Shown one piece after another: positions 33,965-41,804 of a stretch of 43,533 nucleotides of DNA. Within the stretch, counting starts at the first letter, position 1. Each line of letters starts with the position of its first letter. Source of the DNA: a candidate division FCPU426 bacterium (GTDB lineage Bacteria; Oederibacteriota; Muellerivitia; Muellerivitales; Muellerivitaceae); NCBI GenBank assembly GCA_030041545.1, contig JASHNQ010000065.1:1-43533 (forward strand). The letters are read 5' to 3'. The notes under the pieces were generated by a model, which worked only from the letters and a program-made list of their open reading frames with translations, was not told where the DNA came from and ran no database searches. The position numbers were made by a program, and so were the translations under genes.

Positions 33965-36900
33965 ATGAGCAGCCTGAGTAAACTTTTAAACTTACTTTCA
34001 ACTTCCCCTAAGGACGCCACCGGCGTTTTGGGGGGACAGGGTACGGTCGCGCCCAATGGCTCCCCGACGGGGGGCAACGGGTCCTTCCAGGATGTCCTGG
34101 CCCGCCTCGCCAACGGGAACCAGGGCGCTTCCAATCCCGTTACTACCCCCCCGGGTTCCACTTCCCAGGCCCCGGCCGGGCAGCCGGGGTTGACCGCCGA
34201 TGCTTTGGGAGGGGGTGGGCCCGTCGAGGCCTTTTCCGAAACAACGATCGCGGTCGCCGAATCCGTCAAGGCCTCCAACCCCCAACAGATCAACCAGGCG
34301 GAGCAGGCGCTGGCCTCCCTGGTGGTGGGTGTGGCCCACGTCATCAGCCTCCTGTCCCAAATGCAGCAAGGAAATGCCCAACAGGCCCAGGACAGCCTCA
34401 AAGCCTTGGGAGCGGGCCAGGCCGCCCTCCCGGGCCTCCAAAATCTCCTCAACCAGGCGCAGGCCCATCTCCAAAACCTTCCCGCGGGGCAGAACCCCCT
34501 GGCCCTCCAAACCGGCCAGCAAACGGCCCTTTTGGGGCAAATGTTCCAGCAGATGGTCCAAAACCAGCAGGTCCTTTTAGGCGTTGCCCCGGCCGCCCAA
34601 ACGACCGGTTCCAATGCCGCCCAAACCGGAACGGGGGGCGGAGCCGCGTCGAACGCCGTGTTGCAAGTGCTCTTTTCGGAGGCCCAGGCCGACGTGACCC
34701 AGGGACAGGGCCTCCAAGCTTCCCAGGTTTTCATCAACCTGCAGACGTTCAAGATGACGGCCACCTTTATCCAGGCGGGCCAGGGCGCCAACCCCCAGGC
34801 CCAACCCCTCCAGTCCCAGGCGTTGTTGAACAACTTGAACCAGGCTTTGGCCAACCTCGCCCCCGCCAACAACGCGGCAACGGGCGCGAATACGGCGCAA
34901 GCGGTTCCAGCCGCGGGCGCCTTGGCCGCCGCTTCCCAAAGCGACTTGGACCAGAACTTCAAGAACCTGGTCCAGATCCTCATGCAATCGGGGGTGGGGC
35001 AGGCGACCTTGACGACCTTTATGCACCAGCAGCAAGCGGCGAATTTGCCCCCCGCGGCGGGCCAAGCCACGGCAACCCCCGCCGCCGTTTCAGCCAATAA
35101 CCTCACCCAGGCTCCCGCAGCCGAAGCCGAGATCCAGCCGGCCAACCCGGTCGAATGGACGGCGGCGGCCGCCAACAACGCGGATACCTTGGCCGGGCGG
35201 CAACCCGTTGAAAATGCGGCTCAACAAGCCGCCGTCAACCTGGTTGCCCCAACCGCGAACTTAGGCGCCCAAACACCCTTAAATCCGGCTCAGGGAAACC
35301 AGGCGGCGGCCGCCAACAACGCGGATACCTTGGCCGGGCGGCAACCCGTTGAAAATGCGGCTCAACAAGCTGCCGTCAACCCGGCTGCCCCAACCGAGAA
35401 CTTAGGAGTCCAAACGCCCTTAAATCCGGCTCAAGGAAACCAGGCGCCCGCGGCGCCACAACAGCCCCAGGCGGTTGAAGGGTTGAACCCCAATGAGGCG
35501 GCTAACCATGCGATGGCTCCCGCGAATGCTCCTTTGCCGGCCGCTGCTCCGGGCGCTAACGCCAACGCCCTGGGGGAGGAAAACCCCCAAAACCAGGCGA
35601 ATGGAGCCGGGGCCCAAGCCCCCCCTCCCCAAGCCGGGGGTTTGACCGCCGGGGAAATCACGGCCTTGAACGATACGGTGGCGCGGTTGAACGCCACCGC
35701 TTTGAACGCGGTGGGGGGGGGCGCGGGCGGCAATGCCGCGCCTAACGGTCCCACCCTCACTATGGACCAACTCCTGTCTTCCTTGGCCGCAACGCGCGTG
35801 GGAGGGGGCCAACCGCCCACTTTCGGGAACCCCTTCCCCGTTAATCCGCCGGCCGCTCTGGCCCAGGCGAATTTGCCGGTCAACAACGCCGCTCCTGCCC
35901 AGCCGAACTTGATTGTCAACACGGCCGCTCCCGCCAACCCCGGGGTTCCGCTCCAGGCCACGGCCAACGCCGCAGTAGGCCTGACCGGCCTCACCAACAC
36001 AACCCCATCGGTCGGTACTTCCTCGGGGCCGGCCTTGAGCGTTTCTCCCCTTTTGGTGGAACCGATCACCCCCTCCACCCAGCCCGGGCTTCCGGCCGAG
36101 GGCGCGGCGCCGGTCAACCCGACTCTATTCGCAAATGGCGCCGGGGCCTTGAACCTCTTGGGAAACAACAACGCCAATCCCGCGGTTGTGCCCGGTGAGG
36201 TCGTCGCCAACGCCGTCAATCCCAATCCGGCGCCGGCCGCCTCCGCCACGACCGTTGTGCCCCTGCCGCAGCCCGCGACCCTTCCCGCGGGTGTTACCGT
36301 TCCGGCGGGGCAGGCCAACACTCCCGCCGGGTTGGGCCCAGCCGCCCCCACGATCTTGAACCAGGCCATTAATCCCGCGCCCACTTCCCAGGCCCCGGTT
36401 GTTCCCACGGCCGCCATGGCGGGAGAGGGGATGAAAACCGAGATTCCCGCGACCACCGCGCAAGGAAACGTGAATTTCGCCAATCCCTCGGCGGTGGCAA
36501 GCGCCCAGCCTTTATCCTCCGTTATCCCCGTTGCCCCGGAGGCGGTCGCTCCCGCGGGAACGGTTTTGGAAACGGGGCAGGGTACCCTTAACGCCTTGGA
36601 CGCAAACAGCCTGAACAACTCGGCCGTCTTGCAAGCGGGGACGCTTTTGGCGCTTTCCAACGCCGCCAACCAAGCCGCGGGAAACACCCATACCACCTCC
36701 CCGGCGGCCCTTTCCGTGGCTTCCGGCGGCAACTTTGACACGGTCAGCCTTTTGGGACAGATTTCCCAACAGATCGCGGCCCAAACGGCCCAGGCCGGCG
36801 CCGTCTCCCGGCTGAATTTCCAGCTTATTCCCGAAACCCTGGGGCGGGTGACGGTGCAAATCGCGCTGGTGGACCAATCGGTTTCCGCCCGCATCGTGGT

Positions 36901-37180
36901 CACCAACCCGGACGTCCGGGATGCCCTCCAATCCCATATGGTGGACCTGAAATCGGCCTTGAACCAGGCCGGCCTCCAAATCGACCAGTTACAGGTGCAG
37001 GTGGGGGGCGGAGGGGGCAATCTTTTGGCCCAGTACTACCAGTACCAGCAGGAAGGCTCTGGATACCGCCTTCCGGTCTCCCTGGCGGCCACCGGCACCG
37101 AAGGGGCCCAAACCACTGAAAATACGGCGAATACAGGGGGCATAGCAGGGCGGTTGTCCTTGGTCGATGTCTTGGTCTAA
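33965..37180 (+). CDS. fliK: Flagellar hook-length control protein FliK, very long
   Basis: FliK measures the hook and triggers the FlhB switch. The C-terminal domain (about 915-1025) is clear: VSRLNFQLIPETLGRVTVQIAL, then RDALQSHMVDLKSALNQAGLQIDQLQVQV. Ahead of it lies a very long low-complexity region rich in Ala, Asn, Gln, Pro and Gly, bringing the total to 1071 residues; most FliK proteins have 300-500. A 47-residue unit is tandemly duplicated at about 400-493 (DNA 35161-35442). The N-terminal start (MSSLSKLLNLLS) follows flgK by 8 bases. A terminator lies downstream. Antisense frames open across it are composition artefacts. Confidence 0.92.
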   Translation: MSSLSKLLNLLSTSPKDATGVLGGQGTVAPNGSPTGGNGSFQDVLARLANGNQGASNPVTTPPGSTSQAPAGQPGLTADALGGGGPVEAFSETTIAVAESVKASNPQQINQAEQALASLVVGVAHVISLLSQMQQGNAQQAQDSLKALGAGQAALPGLQNLLNQAQAHLQNLPAGQNPLALQTGQQTALLGQMFQQMVQNQQVLLGVAPAAQTTGSNAAQTGTGGGAASNAVLQVLFSEAQADVTQGQGLQASQVFINLQTFKMTATFIQAGQGANPQAQPLQSQALLNNLNQALANLAPANNAATGANTAQAVPAAGALAAASQSDLDQNFKNLVQILMQSGVGQATLTTFMHQQQAANLPPAAGQATATPAAVSANNLTQAPAAEAEIQPANPVEWTAAAANNADTLAGRQPVENAAQQAAVNLVAPTANLGAQTPLNPAQGNQAAAANNADTLAGRQPVENAAQQAAVNPAAPTENLGVQTPLNPAQGNQAPAAPQQPQAVEGLNPNEAANHAMAPANAPLPAAAPGANANALGEENPQNQANGAGAQAPPPQAGGLTAGEITALNDTVARLNATALNAVGGGAGGNAAPNGPTLTMDQLLSSLAATRVGGGQPPTFGNPFPVNPPAALAQANLPVNNAAPAQPNLIVNTAAPANPGVPLQATANAAVGLTGLTNTTPSVGTSSGPALSVSPLLVEPITPSTQPGLPAEGAAPVNPTLFANGAGALNLLGNNNANPAVVPGEVVANAVNPNPAPAASATTVVPLPQPATLPAGVTVPAGQANTPAGLGPAAPTILNQAINPAPTSQAPVVPTAAMAGEGMKTEIPATTAQGNVNFANPSAVASAQPLSSVIPVAPEAVAPAGTVLETGQGTLNALDANSLNNSAVLQAGTLLALSNAANQAAGNTHTTSPAALSVASGGNFDTVSLLGQISQQIAAQTAQAGAVSRLNFQLIPETLGRVTVQIALVDQSVSARIVVTNPDVRDALQSHMVDLKSALNQAGLQIDQLQVQVGGGGGNLLAQYYQYQQEGSGYRLPVSLAATGTEGAQTTENTANTGGIAGRLSLVDVLV
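35161..35442 (+). repeat. 141-bp tandem duplication inside fliK
   Basis: Copy 1 is 35161-35301 and copy 2 is 35302-35442, each exactly 141 bases (47 codons). By eye they differ at about 8 positions (roughly 94% identical), with the first half identical. Each copy encodes the pattern from AAANNADTLAGRQPVENAAQ to LNPAQGNQ. The unit keeps the frame, so it lengthens the linker of FliK. Confidence 0.95.
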
Positions 37181-37218
37181 AGGCAGGATGAGTCCTGAAA
37201 GCTTGGTCTTTTGGTATG

Positions 37219-37245
37219 AAAAAGCCCTGAAATGATGGGTTTTTT
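37219..37245 (+). terminator. Intrinsic terminator after fliK
   Basis: AAAAAGCCC (37219-37227) pairs with GGGTTTTTT (37237-37245) around a 9-base loop, with one G-T wobble; the T tract is part of the arm. It ends the flgM-flgN-flgK-fliK unit, 38 bases after the fliK stop and just before the flgD promoter. Confidence 0.7.
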
Positions 37246-37248
37246 CAA

Positions 37249-37275
37249 TTAAGTTTTTGGCTTAAGAGCCGTTAG
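37249..37275 (+). promoter_or_regulatory. Sigma-28 promoter for flgD
   Basis: TTAAGTTT (37249-37256; 7 of 8 to TAAAGTTT), then 11 bases, then GCCGTTAG (37268-37275; 6 of 8 to GCCGATAA). This is the best of the three sites. It begins 4 bases after the fliK terminator, and transcription would start about 20 bases before the flgD ATG. Confidence 0.82.
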
Positions 37276-37302
37276 AAAACTTTAGAAAGAGAGGTGGTTG
37301 AA

Positions 37303-37749
37303 ATGGCAATTTCAGGAGTCGGGAGTTCGAGTTCCAACAGCAGTAGTGCGGTCGCCAATGAGCTCGCTGCGACGTCGAACAACAGCCAATTCGTTTCCGA
37401 GAACGAGTTTTTAACGCTTCTGGTCGCGCAGTTGGAGAACCAAGACCCGTTGAACCCGCAGGATCCCACCCAGTTTGTCAGCGAATTGGCTTCGTTTTCG
37501 TCGCTGACGGAAATGACGCAGATGAACCAAAACTTCAGCAGCGTGCTGGATAATTCGGCGGTGAGCCTGATCGGCCAGACGGTCACGGTGGCGGACTCGA
37601 GCGCTCAATCGGGATACACGACGGGCGTGGTTTCCGGAGTTGTTTATTACTCCAATACGCCGGCGGTCCAGGTGGATGGGGTGAATTACCCCTTGTCGGC
37701 CATCCAAAACGTCGGGAGCGTCAGTTCGGACGCGTCCACGGGCGGGTGA
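37303..37749 (+). CDS. flgD: Flagellar hook-cap protein FlgD, short form
   Basis: FlgD caps the growing hook. The 148 residues keep the conserved N-terminal part NEFLTLLVAQLENQDPLNPQDPTQFVSELASFSSLTE (about 40-76). After it come only about 70 residues, including the start of the Tudor-like part (SLIGQTVTV). The Ig-like domain of larger FlgD proteins (about 230 residues) is missing, as in some Firmicutes. The frame is open from a GTG at 37294; the ATG at 37303 has AGGTGG 7 bases upstream and is preferred. Confidence 0.93.
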   Translation: MAISGVGSSSSNSSSAVANELAATSNNSQFVSENEFLTLLVAQLENQDPLNPQDPTQFVSELASFSSLTEMTQMNQNFSSVLDNSAVSLIGQTVTVADSSAQSGYTTGVVSGVVYYSNTPAVQVDGVNYPLSAIQNVGSVSSDASTGG

Positions 37750-37785
37750 CGACCATTAAGTTTTAGAAGGGCGGGTGAGGACAAA

Positions 37786-38196
37786 GTGGTACAGCAGGTC
37801 AACTTTAACAACCCGCCTTCCAACGCGGTGGAGAACGCCCAAAGCCAGGCCCAGTTGCAGATCATGCAGCAACAGGCCAGCCAGGCGGCCCAAACCGCGC
37901 AACCCTTCGACGCGATCCTGCAATCGACGGTGGGGAACACGGGGGCGCTGAAGTTTTCGGCCCACGCGAAGGAGAGGTTGAACCTGAGGAACATCAACCT
38001 TTCGGCGGACGACTTGGACCGCATGAACGACGCGGTCAACATGGCGGCCTCCAAGGGGGCCCAGCAGTCCCTGCTGGTGATGAACGACCAGGCTTTCATC
38101 GTGAGCGTGCCCAACCGCACGGTCATCACGGCGATGGACAGCGGAAGCATGAAAGAGAACGTCTTCACCAACATTGACAGCGCCGTGATTGTTTGA
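37786..38196 (+). CDS. Flagellar operon protein TIGR02530 family
   Basis: The 136-residue product has a Gln/Ala-rich N-terminal part. The conserved block starts near residue 56: KFSAHAKERLNLRNI, then DLDRMNDAVNMAASKGAQQSLLV, and ends with ENVFTNIDSAVIV. This matches the TIGR02530 (putative flagellar) family, encoded between flgD and flgE in many bacteria, as here. Its function is not established; a role in hook assembly is inferred from position. The start is GTG with GTGAGGA 4 bases upstream. Confidence 0.87.
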   Translation: MVQQVNFNNPPSNAVENAQSQAQLQIMQQQASQAAQTAQPFDAILQSTVGNTGALKFSAHAKERLNLRNINLSADDLDRMNDAVNMAASKGAQQSLLVMNDQAFIVSVPNRTVITAMDSGSMKENVFTNIDSAVIV

Positions 38197-38197
38197 C

Positions 38198-38224
38198 TCA
38201 AGAAATACCGGATGTGGACGTTAG
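38198..38224 (+). promoter_or_regulatory. Sigma-28-type promoter for flgE
   Basis: TCAAGAAA (38198-38205), 11 bases, then GACGTTAG (38217-38224). The -10 ends in CGTTAG as in the flgM and flgD sites, and the spacing is identical; the -35 keeps TNAAG. It starts directly after the stop of the TIGR02530 gene. The leader would be about 95 bases and include both hairpins below. Confidence 0.68.
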
Positions 38225-38250
38225 GTGTTGGGAGTTTTGAAGTAGCAATA

Positions 38251-38312
38251 CGGGCTGGACCTCCTTGAGGGAGCCCGAAATCCGGATGGGCTGATCGCCC
38301 ATCCCCATTTTT
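38251..38312 (+). promoter_or_regulatory. Two tandem hairpins in the flgE leader
   Basis: Hairpin 1: CGGGCT (38251-38256) pairs with AGCCCG (38272-38277), with an inner CCTC/GAGG stem (38260-38263, 38267-38270). Hairpin 2: GGATGGGC (38284-38291) pairs perfectly with GCCCATCC (38297-38304) around TGATC. Hairpin 2 is followed by TTTTT (38308-38312) and then AGGAGG, 6 bases before the flgE ATG. It could attenuate transcription or control ribosome access. Confidence 0.6.
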
Positions 38313-38324
38313 AGGAGGAAGAAC

Positions 38325-40316
38325 ATGGGTCTTCGAGACATGTACAGCGCGATTTCCGCACTCGACGCCGACAGCACGTGGCTTGACGTGATCGGAAACA
38401 ACATTGCCAACGTCAACACGGTGGCCTACAAGGCCAGCCGGGTTGAGTTTTCGGACCAATTCAGCCAGACGCTTGACGGCGCGACCGGGGACGACCCGGC
38501 GATCGGCATGGGCGGAACGGACCCCGAGCAGGTCGGCCTGGGGACGAGGATTAACGCCATCCAGACGCTTTGGACGGAAGGCACCTTGCAGAACACGGGC
38601 GTTTCCACGGACATGGCCATCGTGGGAGACGGGTTTTTGGTTTCCAAGCAAGGGGACCAAACCTACCTGACCCGCGCGGGCGACCTGACCTTCGACAGCG
38701 CCGGCAACCTGGTCGACGCGAACGGCGGCCTCATCCAGGGGTTGACGGCCACCATCCAATACACCTCGAAGGATATCGGGTTCGACCAGGGTTTTGGGGC
38801 CCCCAACCCCTTGCCCACGGGAATAGCCGACACCGCCGCCAACGAAGCCGATCTTTGGCTCACCAGCGCCTCGTTGGGCTTTGCCACCGACAGCGCCTCG
38901 GACGCCACGGACATCAATATCACGCGGACCATGACCATGCCGGCCAGCGCGACTTCGGTCATCAATTTCTCCGGCAACCTGGATTCCTTCCTACAGGCGA
39001 CCGATAACGCGGAGGGCGGCGTCTTTAACCTGGGGGACGGAACCGTGGCGGACCCGGCCACGCTGCCCCTTGGGTTGGCGGGCGCGACTTTCAACGCGCC
39101 TCAAGGCGACGCGGTCTTCGACTTTGATGAGCCGGCCGCGGGCGAGAAGTATCTCCAGCAACTGCGGAACGCCAATACGGGGTTGTTTGGTGTCGCGACG
39201 AACGCGGGGAACGTAGCCGATTATAAGACCGATGTGGAGACCGAGGCGTATCTGGCGACTCCCGTCGGGAACGTGCAAACGATCCAGGCGGCGCAAGCGG
39301 CCGGAGAGACGGATTTTGTTTGGGACCAGCAGCCCCCGGAAACTCCTGCCGACCAGACCACGGAAACGGTTTACGGTTCGAACGGCAATCCCTACCAGAT
39401 CACCATCCAATTTTACCAGGTGAACGATTTGGGCGACGGGGGAGTCAATAACCCTAACGGGCCCAACCAAGCGGTTTACGCCTGGTACGCCTTCAACACC
39501 ACCAACGGAGCCGCGGTTTCAACGGCCACCTTGGTGGGCGGTACCGGCATCCTGGAGGGGGACGTCAATGGCGCGGCCTATAACCGCGGACAAGATGGCG
39601 CCTCGTTCTGGGGCGACTTTTTGGTCTTCAATACCAATGGCACGCTCCTCTCCACGGGAGGGGCGGAAAACAACGGCGCGCAGGCCGTCCCGGATATTTA
39701 TATTCCAAACGAGAACGTGAACGGCGCCGTTCCTGGGCTCAACGGGGATATTGCCCCATCTTCGCCCCTGCCAACCCAGGGCTCGCAGGTTGTTCAAATC
39801 TCCCTCAACTTCGGCCAGGCGGGCATTTTGGGGGACGGCGAGAGCAACGGCCTTTATAGCGAGGCCGAGGGAACCTACCAGATCGTCAACGGCGTCAACA
39901 CCTATGTGCCCAACTCCACGGCCTACGCCGCGAGCCAGAACGGTTTCACGGAAGGCCAGCTTGAGAGCGTCCAATTCAACTCCGCGGGGCAGATCGAGGG
40001 GACCTTCTCCAACGGCCAGACCACGGCCATCGCCCAAGTGATCCTCGCCATGCCGAACAACCCCGGCGGGTTGATCAGCGTGGGGGACAACTACTACCAG
40101 GCTTCGTCGAATTCCGGCGCCATGTTCGTGGGGTTCGCGGGCCAGGAGGGCGTCGGCACCGTCCAAGGGGACACTTTGGAGCTTTCCAACGTGGACCTGA
40201 CCACGGAGCTGACCAACATGATCATCGCGGAACGCAGCTTTGACGTGAACTCCCGCGTGATCGCCGTTGAGAACGCCGACCTGCAGACATTGGCCCAGTT
40301 GGGCCAGGGCGGCTGA
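38325..40316 (+). CDS. flgE: Flagellar hook protein FlgE, enlarged
   Basis: FlgE builds the hook. The ends are canonical: GNNIANVNTVAYK (24-36) and VDLTTELTNMIIAERSFDVNSRVI (about 625-648). The block TEGTLQNTGVSTDMAIVGDGFLV (about 84-106) is the usual hook/rod core. At 663 residues it exceeds the usual 400, with large Asn/Gly/Thr-rich surface domains in the middle. AGGAGG at 38313-38318 lies 6 bases before the ATG. The gene has its own sigma-28-type promoter and structured leader, and a strong terminator follows. Confidence 0.95.
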   Translation: MGLRDMYSAISALDADSTWLDVIGNNIANVNTVAYKASRVEFSDQFSQTLDGATGDDPAIGMGGTDPEQVGLGTRINAIQTLWTEGTLQNTGVSTDMAIVGDGFLVSKQGDQTYLTRAGDLTFDSAGNLVDANGGLIQGLTATIQYTSKDIGFDQGFGAPNPLPTGIADTAANEADLWLTSASLGFATDSASDATDINITRTMTMPASATSVINFSGNLDSFLQATDNAEGGVFNLGDGTVADPATLPLGLAGATFNAPQGDAVFDFDEPAAGEKYLQQLRNANTGLFGVATNAGNVADYKTDVETEAYLATPVGNVQTIQAAQAAGETDFVWDQQPPETPADQTTETVYGSNGNPYQITIQFYQVNDLGDGGVNNPNGPNQAVYAWYAFNTTNGAAVSTATLVGGTGILEGDVNGAAYNRGQDGASFWGDFLVFNTNGTLLSTGGAENNGAQAVPDIYIPNENVNGAVPGLNGDIAPSSPLPTQGSQVVQISLNFGQAGILGDGESNGLYSEAEGTYQIVNGVNTYVPNSTAYAASQNGFTEGQLESVQFNSAGQIEGTFSNGQTTAIAQVILAMPNNPGGLISVGDNYYQASSNSGAMFVGFAGQEGVGTVQGDTLELSNVDLTTELTNMIIAERSFDVNSRVIAVENADLQTLAQLGQGG

Positions 40317-40334
40317 GGTTAAAAGTTGAAGAAC

Positions 40335-40364
40335 GGTTCAGCTTCGACGCTTGGAAGCTGAACC
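40335..40364. other. Perfect 11-bp inverted repeat after flgE
   Basis: GGTTCAGCTTC (40335-40345) pairs perfectly with GAAGCTGAACC (40354-40364) around an 8-base loop, 18 bases after the flgE stop. It lies just before the terminator hairpin and may protect the 3' end of the flgE mRNA. Confidence 0.65.
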
Positions 40365-40371
40365 TTGATCC

Positions 40372-40409
40372 AAGCGGCGCTCCTTGTGGGGAGCGCCGCT
40401 TTTGTTTTT
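40372..40409 (+). terminator. Strong intrinsic terminator of the flgD-flgE unit
   Basis: AAGCGGCGCTCC (40372-40383) pairs perfectly with GGAGCGCCGCTT (40390-40401) around TTGTGG, followed by TTTGTTTTT. The GC-rich 12-bp stem with a T tract is a classic Rho-independent terminator. It marks the end of the flagellar structural operon. Confidence 0.92.
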
Positions 40410-40423
40410 AAAGGTTGGCGGCC

Positions 40424-41464
40424 ATGACGCAAAAGACGAGCCTTTTCATTTTCGCCGCGCTTTTCCTGGCGTCGGGTATGAGCTGCACCAAATCCCCGAC
40501 CTCGCCGGGGGTGGGGAAATGGGAGGAAGCCACCTCCGATGCCTTTTCCGCGGGCCGTTACGGCCTGGCGGGGACGGTGTTCAACGACGCCATGTGGGCC
40601 ATCGGGGGGGCCAGTGGGCCCGTGACGACCTATTACAGCGACGTTTATTCCTCCGGGAACGGCTCGAATTGGACCAAGGTCAACGGGAACGCCCCCTTCG
40701 GGGGCCGTTACGGCAGCCAGGCGCTTTCCTACAACGGCCAATTATGGCTGATCGGCGGGAACAACAGCGGGACCTTGATGAACGACGTTTGGAGTTCCCC
40801 GGACGGGAACAACTGGACCCAGGTTTTGGCGCCCAGCACGATAGTGTCCACCAGCCAATTCACGCCGAGGGAGGATTTTGGGGCATTGGTTTTTAACAAC
40901 GCCATGTGGGTCATCGGCGGTTTCAGCGGCGCCGGCCCCAACAACGATGTTTGGACGTCCACCAATGGAACGAGTTGGACCGAGGTGCTCGCCGATGGCG
41001 CGGGGGGGGCCAACCAATTCCAGGAACGTTGGGGCCTTTCGACCGCGGTTTATGACAACCTGATGTGGGTGATCGGGGGGGCTTCCGGCCCATCCTCCGG
41101 GTCCGTCAGCGCGGCCTTTGACGACGTTTGGAACAGCGCCAATGGAAGCGCCTGGACCCGGGCGGCCGTTTCCACGCCCTTTGGCGGGGCCTATTATGAG
41201 CAAACGGCGGTGAACGCCGAGAACCTGCTGGCGGTGACGGGGGGCGCCTTGTACTACGATGGGACCTCGACCTCCGAATACGAGTACGACACCAGCGGCA
41301 ACGGCGTCAATTGGAACACGGCTTTGGCCCCTTTCCCCCCCCGCTTTTACCATTTGAGCCTCGCGTACGATAACTACGTTTGGGTCATCGCGGGTTGCGA
41401 TAATTTCTGCGACAGCCCCAGCTGCGGTGTCACCTACTTGAACGACGTTTGGTACACCCAATAG
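40424..41464 (+). CDS. Kelch-repeat beta-propeller, probable lipoprotein
   Basis: The 346-residue protein has a signal peptide with C21 in ASGMSC, a loose lipobox. About six Kelch repeats follow, each with a W-x-IGG strand and a DVWxSxNGxxWTxV strand, such as MWAIGGASGP, LWLIGGNNSG, MWVIGGFSGA and MWVIGGASGP. They would close into a six-bladed propeller at the cell surface or in the periplasm. A TTG at 40415 is possible, but the ATG at 40424 with AAAGG upstream is preferred. It lies between the flgE terminator and flbD. A flagellar role is not shown; similar propellers occur widely in surface proteins. Confidence 0.8.
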   Translation: MTQKTSLFIFAALFLASGMSCTKSPTSPGVGKWEEATSDAFSAGRYGLAGTVFNDAMWAIGGASGPVTTYYSDVYSSGNGSNWTKVNGNAPFGGRYGSQALSYNGQLWLIGGNNSGTLMNDVWSSPDGNNWTQVLAPSTIVSTSQFTPREDFGALVFNNAMWVIGGFSGAGPNNDVWTSTNGTSWTEVLADGAGGANQFQERWGLSTAVYDNLMWVIGGASGPSSGSVSAAFDDVWNSANGSAWTRAAVSTPFGGAYYEQTAVNAENLLAVTGGALYYDGTSTSEYEYDTSGNGVNWNTALAPFPPRFYHLSLAYDNYVWVIAGCDNFCDSPSCGVTYLNDVWYTQ

Positions 41465-41519
41465 TCCCTTAACTCGTAAAATCTTCCACAAAAGGATGAA
41501 GGTTTTCCGAGTCAAGGGA
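41465..41519. other. Inverted repeat after the Kelch gene
   Basis: TCCCTTAACTCG (41465-41476) and CGAGTCAAGGGA (41508-41519) match at 11 of 12 positions. The loop contains a smaller CTTC/GAAG stem. No T tract follows. It starts immediately after the stop and may be a 3' stabiliser or a weak terminator. Confidence 0.5.
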
Positions 41520-41549
41520 CCCCGGGCGCTATTACCGTGATTCCGCCCA

Positions 41550-41576
41550 TCAACTTGAGGATTTGACCCCCGTTGG
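41550..41576 (+). promoter_or_regulatory. Weak sigma-28-like site before flbD
   Basis: TCAACTTG (41550-41557), 11 bases, then CCCGTTGG (41569-41576) has the spacing of the three stronger sites but poorer boxes (about 6 of 8 each to TYAAGTTT and GCCGTTAG). It lies 29 bases before the flbD ATG. It is listed as possible only. Confidence 0.25.
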
Positions 41577-41605
41577 TTCCGGCTAGTCCGGGTTAGGATG
41601 TTCCA

Positions 41606-41800
41606 ATGATCCCCGTCACCAGGCTCAACGGCCAGGAAGTTTACGTCAACGCCGATTTGATCTTGTTTTTGGAAAGCTCCCCCGAGACGATCCTCACCCT
41701 CCAAAACGGCAAGAAAATAACGGTGAAGGAAACCATCCCCCAGGTGGTGGACCGTGTGGTGGAGTTCAAGTCCCGCTGTTACCCGAAAGTCAGCCCTTAA
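41606..41800 (+). CDS. flbD: FlbD/SwrD-family small flagellar protein
   Basis: The 64 residues read as a typical FlbD (PF06289) protein: IPVTRLNGQEVYVNADLILF, then LESSPETILTLQNGKKITVKET and VVDRVVEFKS. Bacillus SwrD belongs to this family and raises motor torque by supporting stator function. It is not the NtrC-like FlbD of Caulobacter. AGGA lies before the ATG. It usually sits near flgE and the motor genes, which fits. Confidence 0.9.
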   Translation: MIPVTRLNGQEVYVNADLILFLESSPETILTLQNGKKITVKETIPQVVDRVVEFKSRCYPKVSP

Positions 41801-41804
41801 ATAA

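Noticed and set aside
33607-37020. Long open frames on the minus strand across flgK and fliK (over 500 codons each)
   Set aside because: They mirror the GC- and Ala-rich low-complexity sense sequence, show no recognisable domain, and lie opposite a clear fliK.
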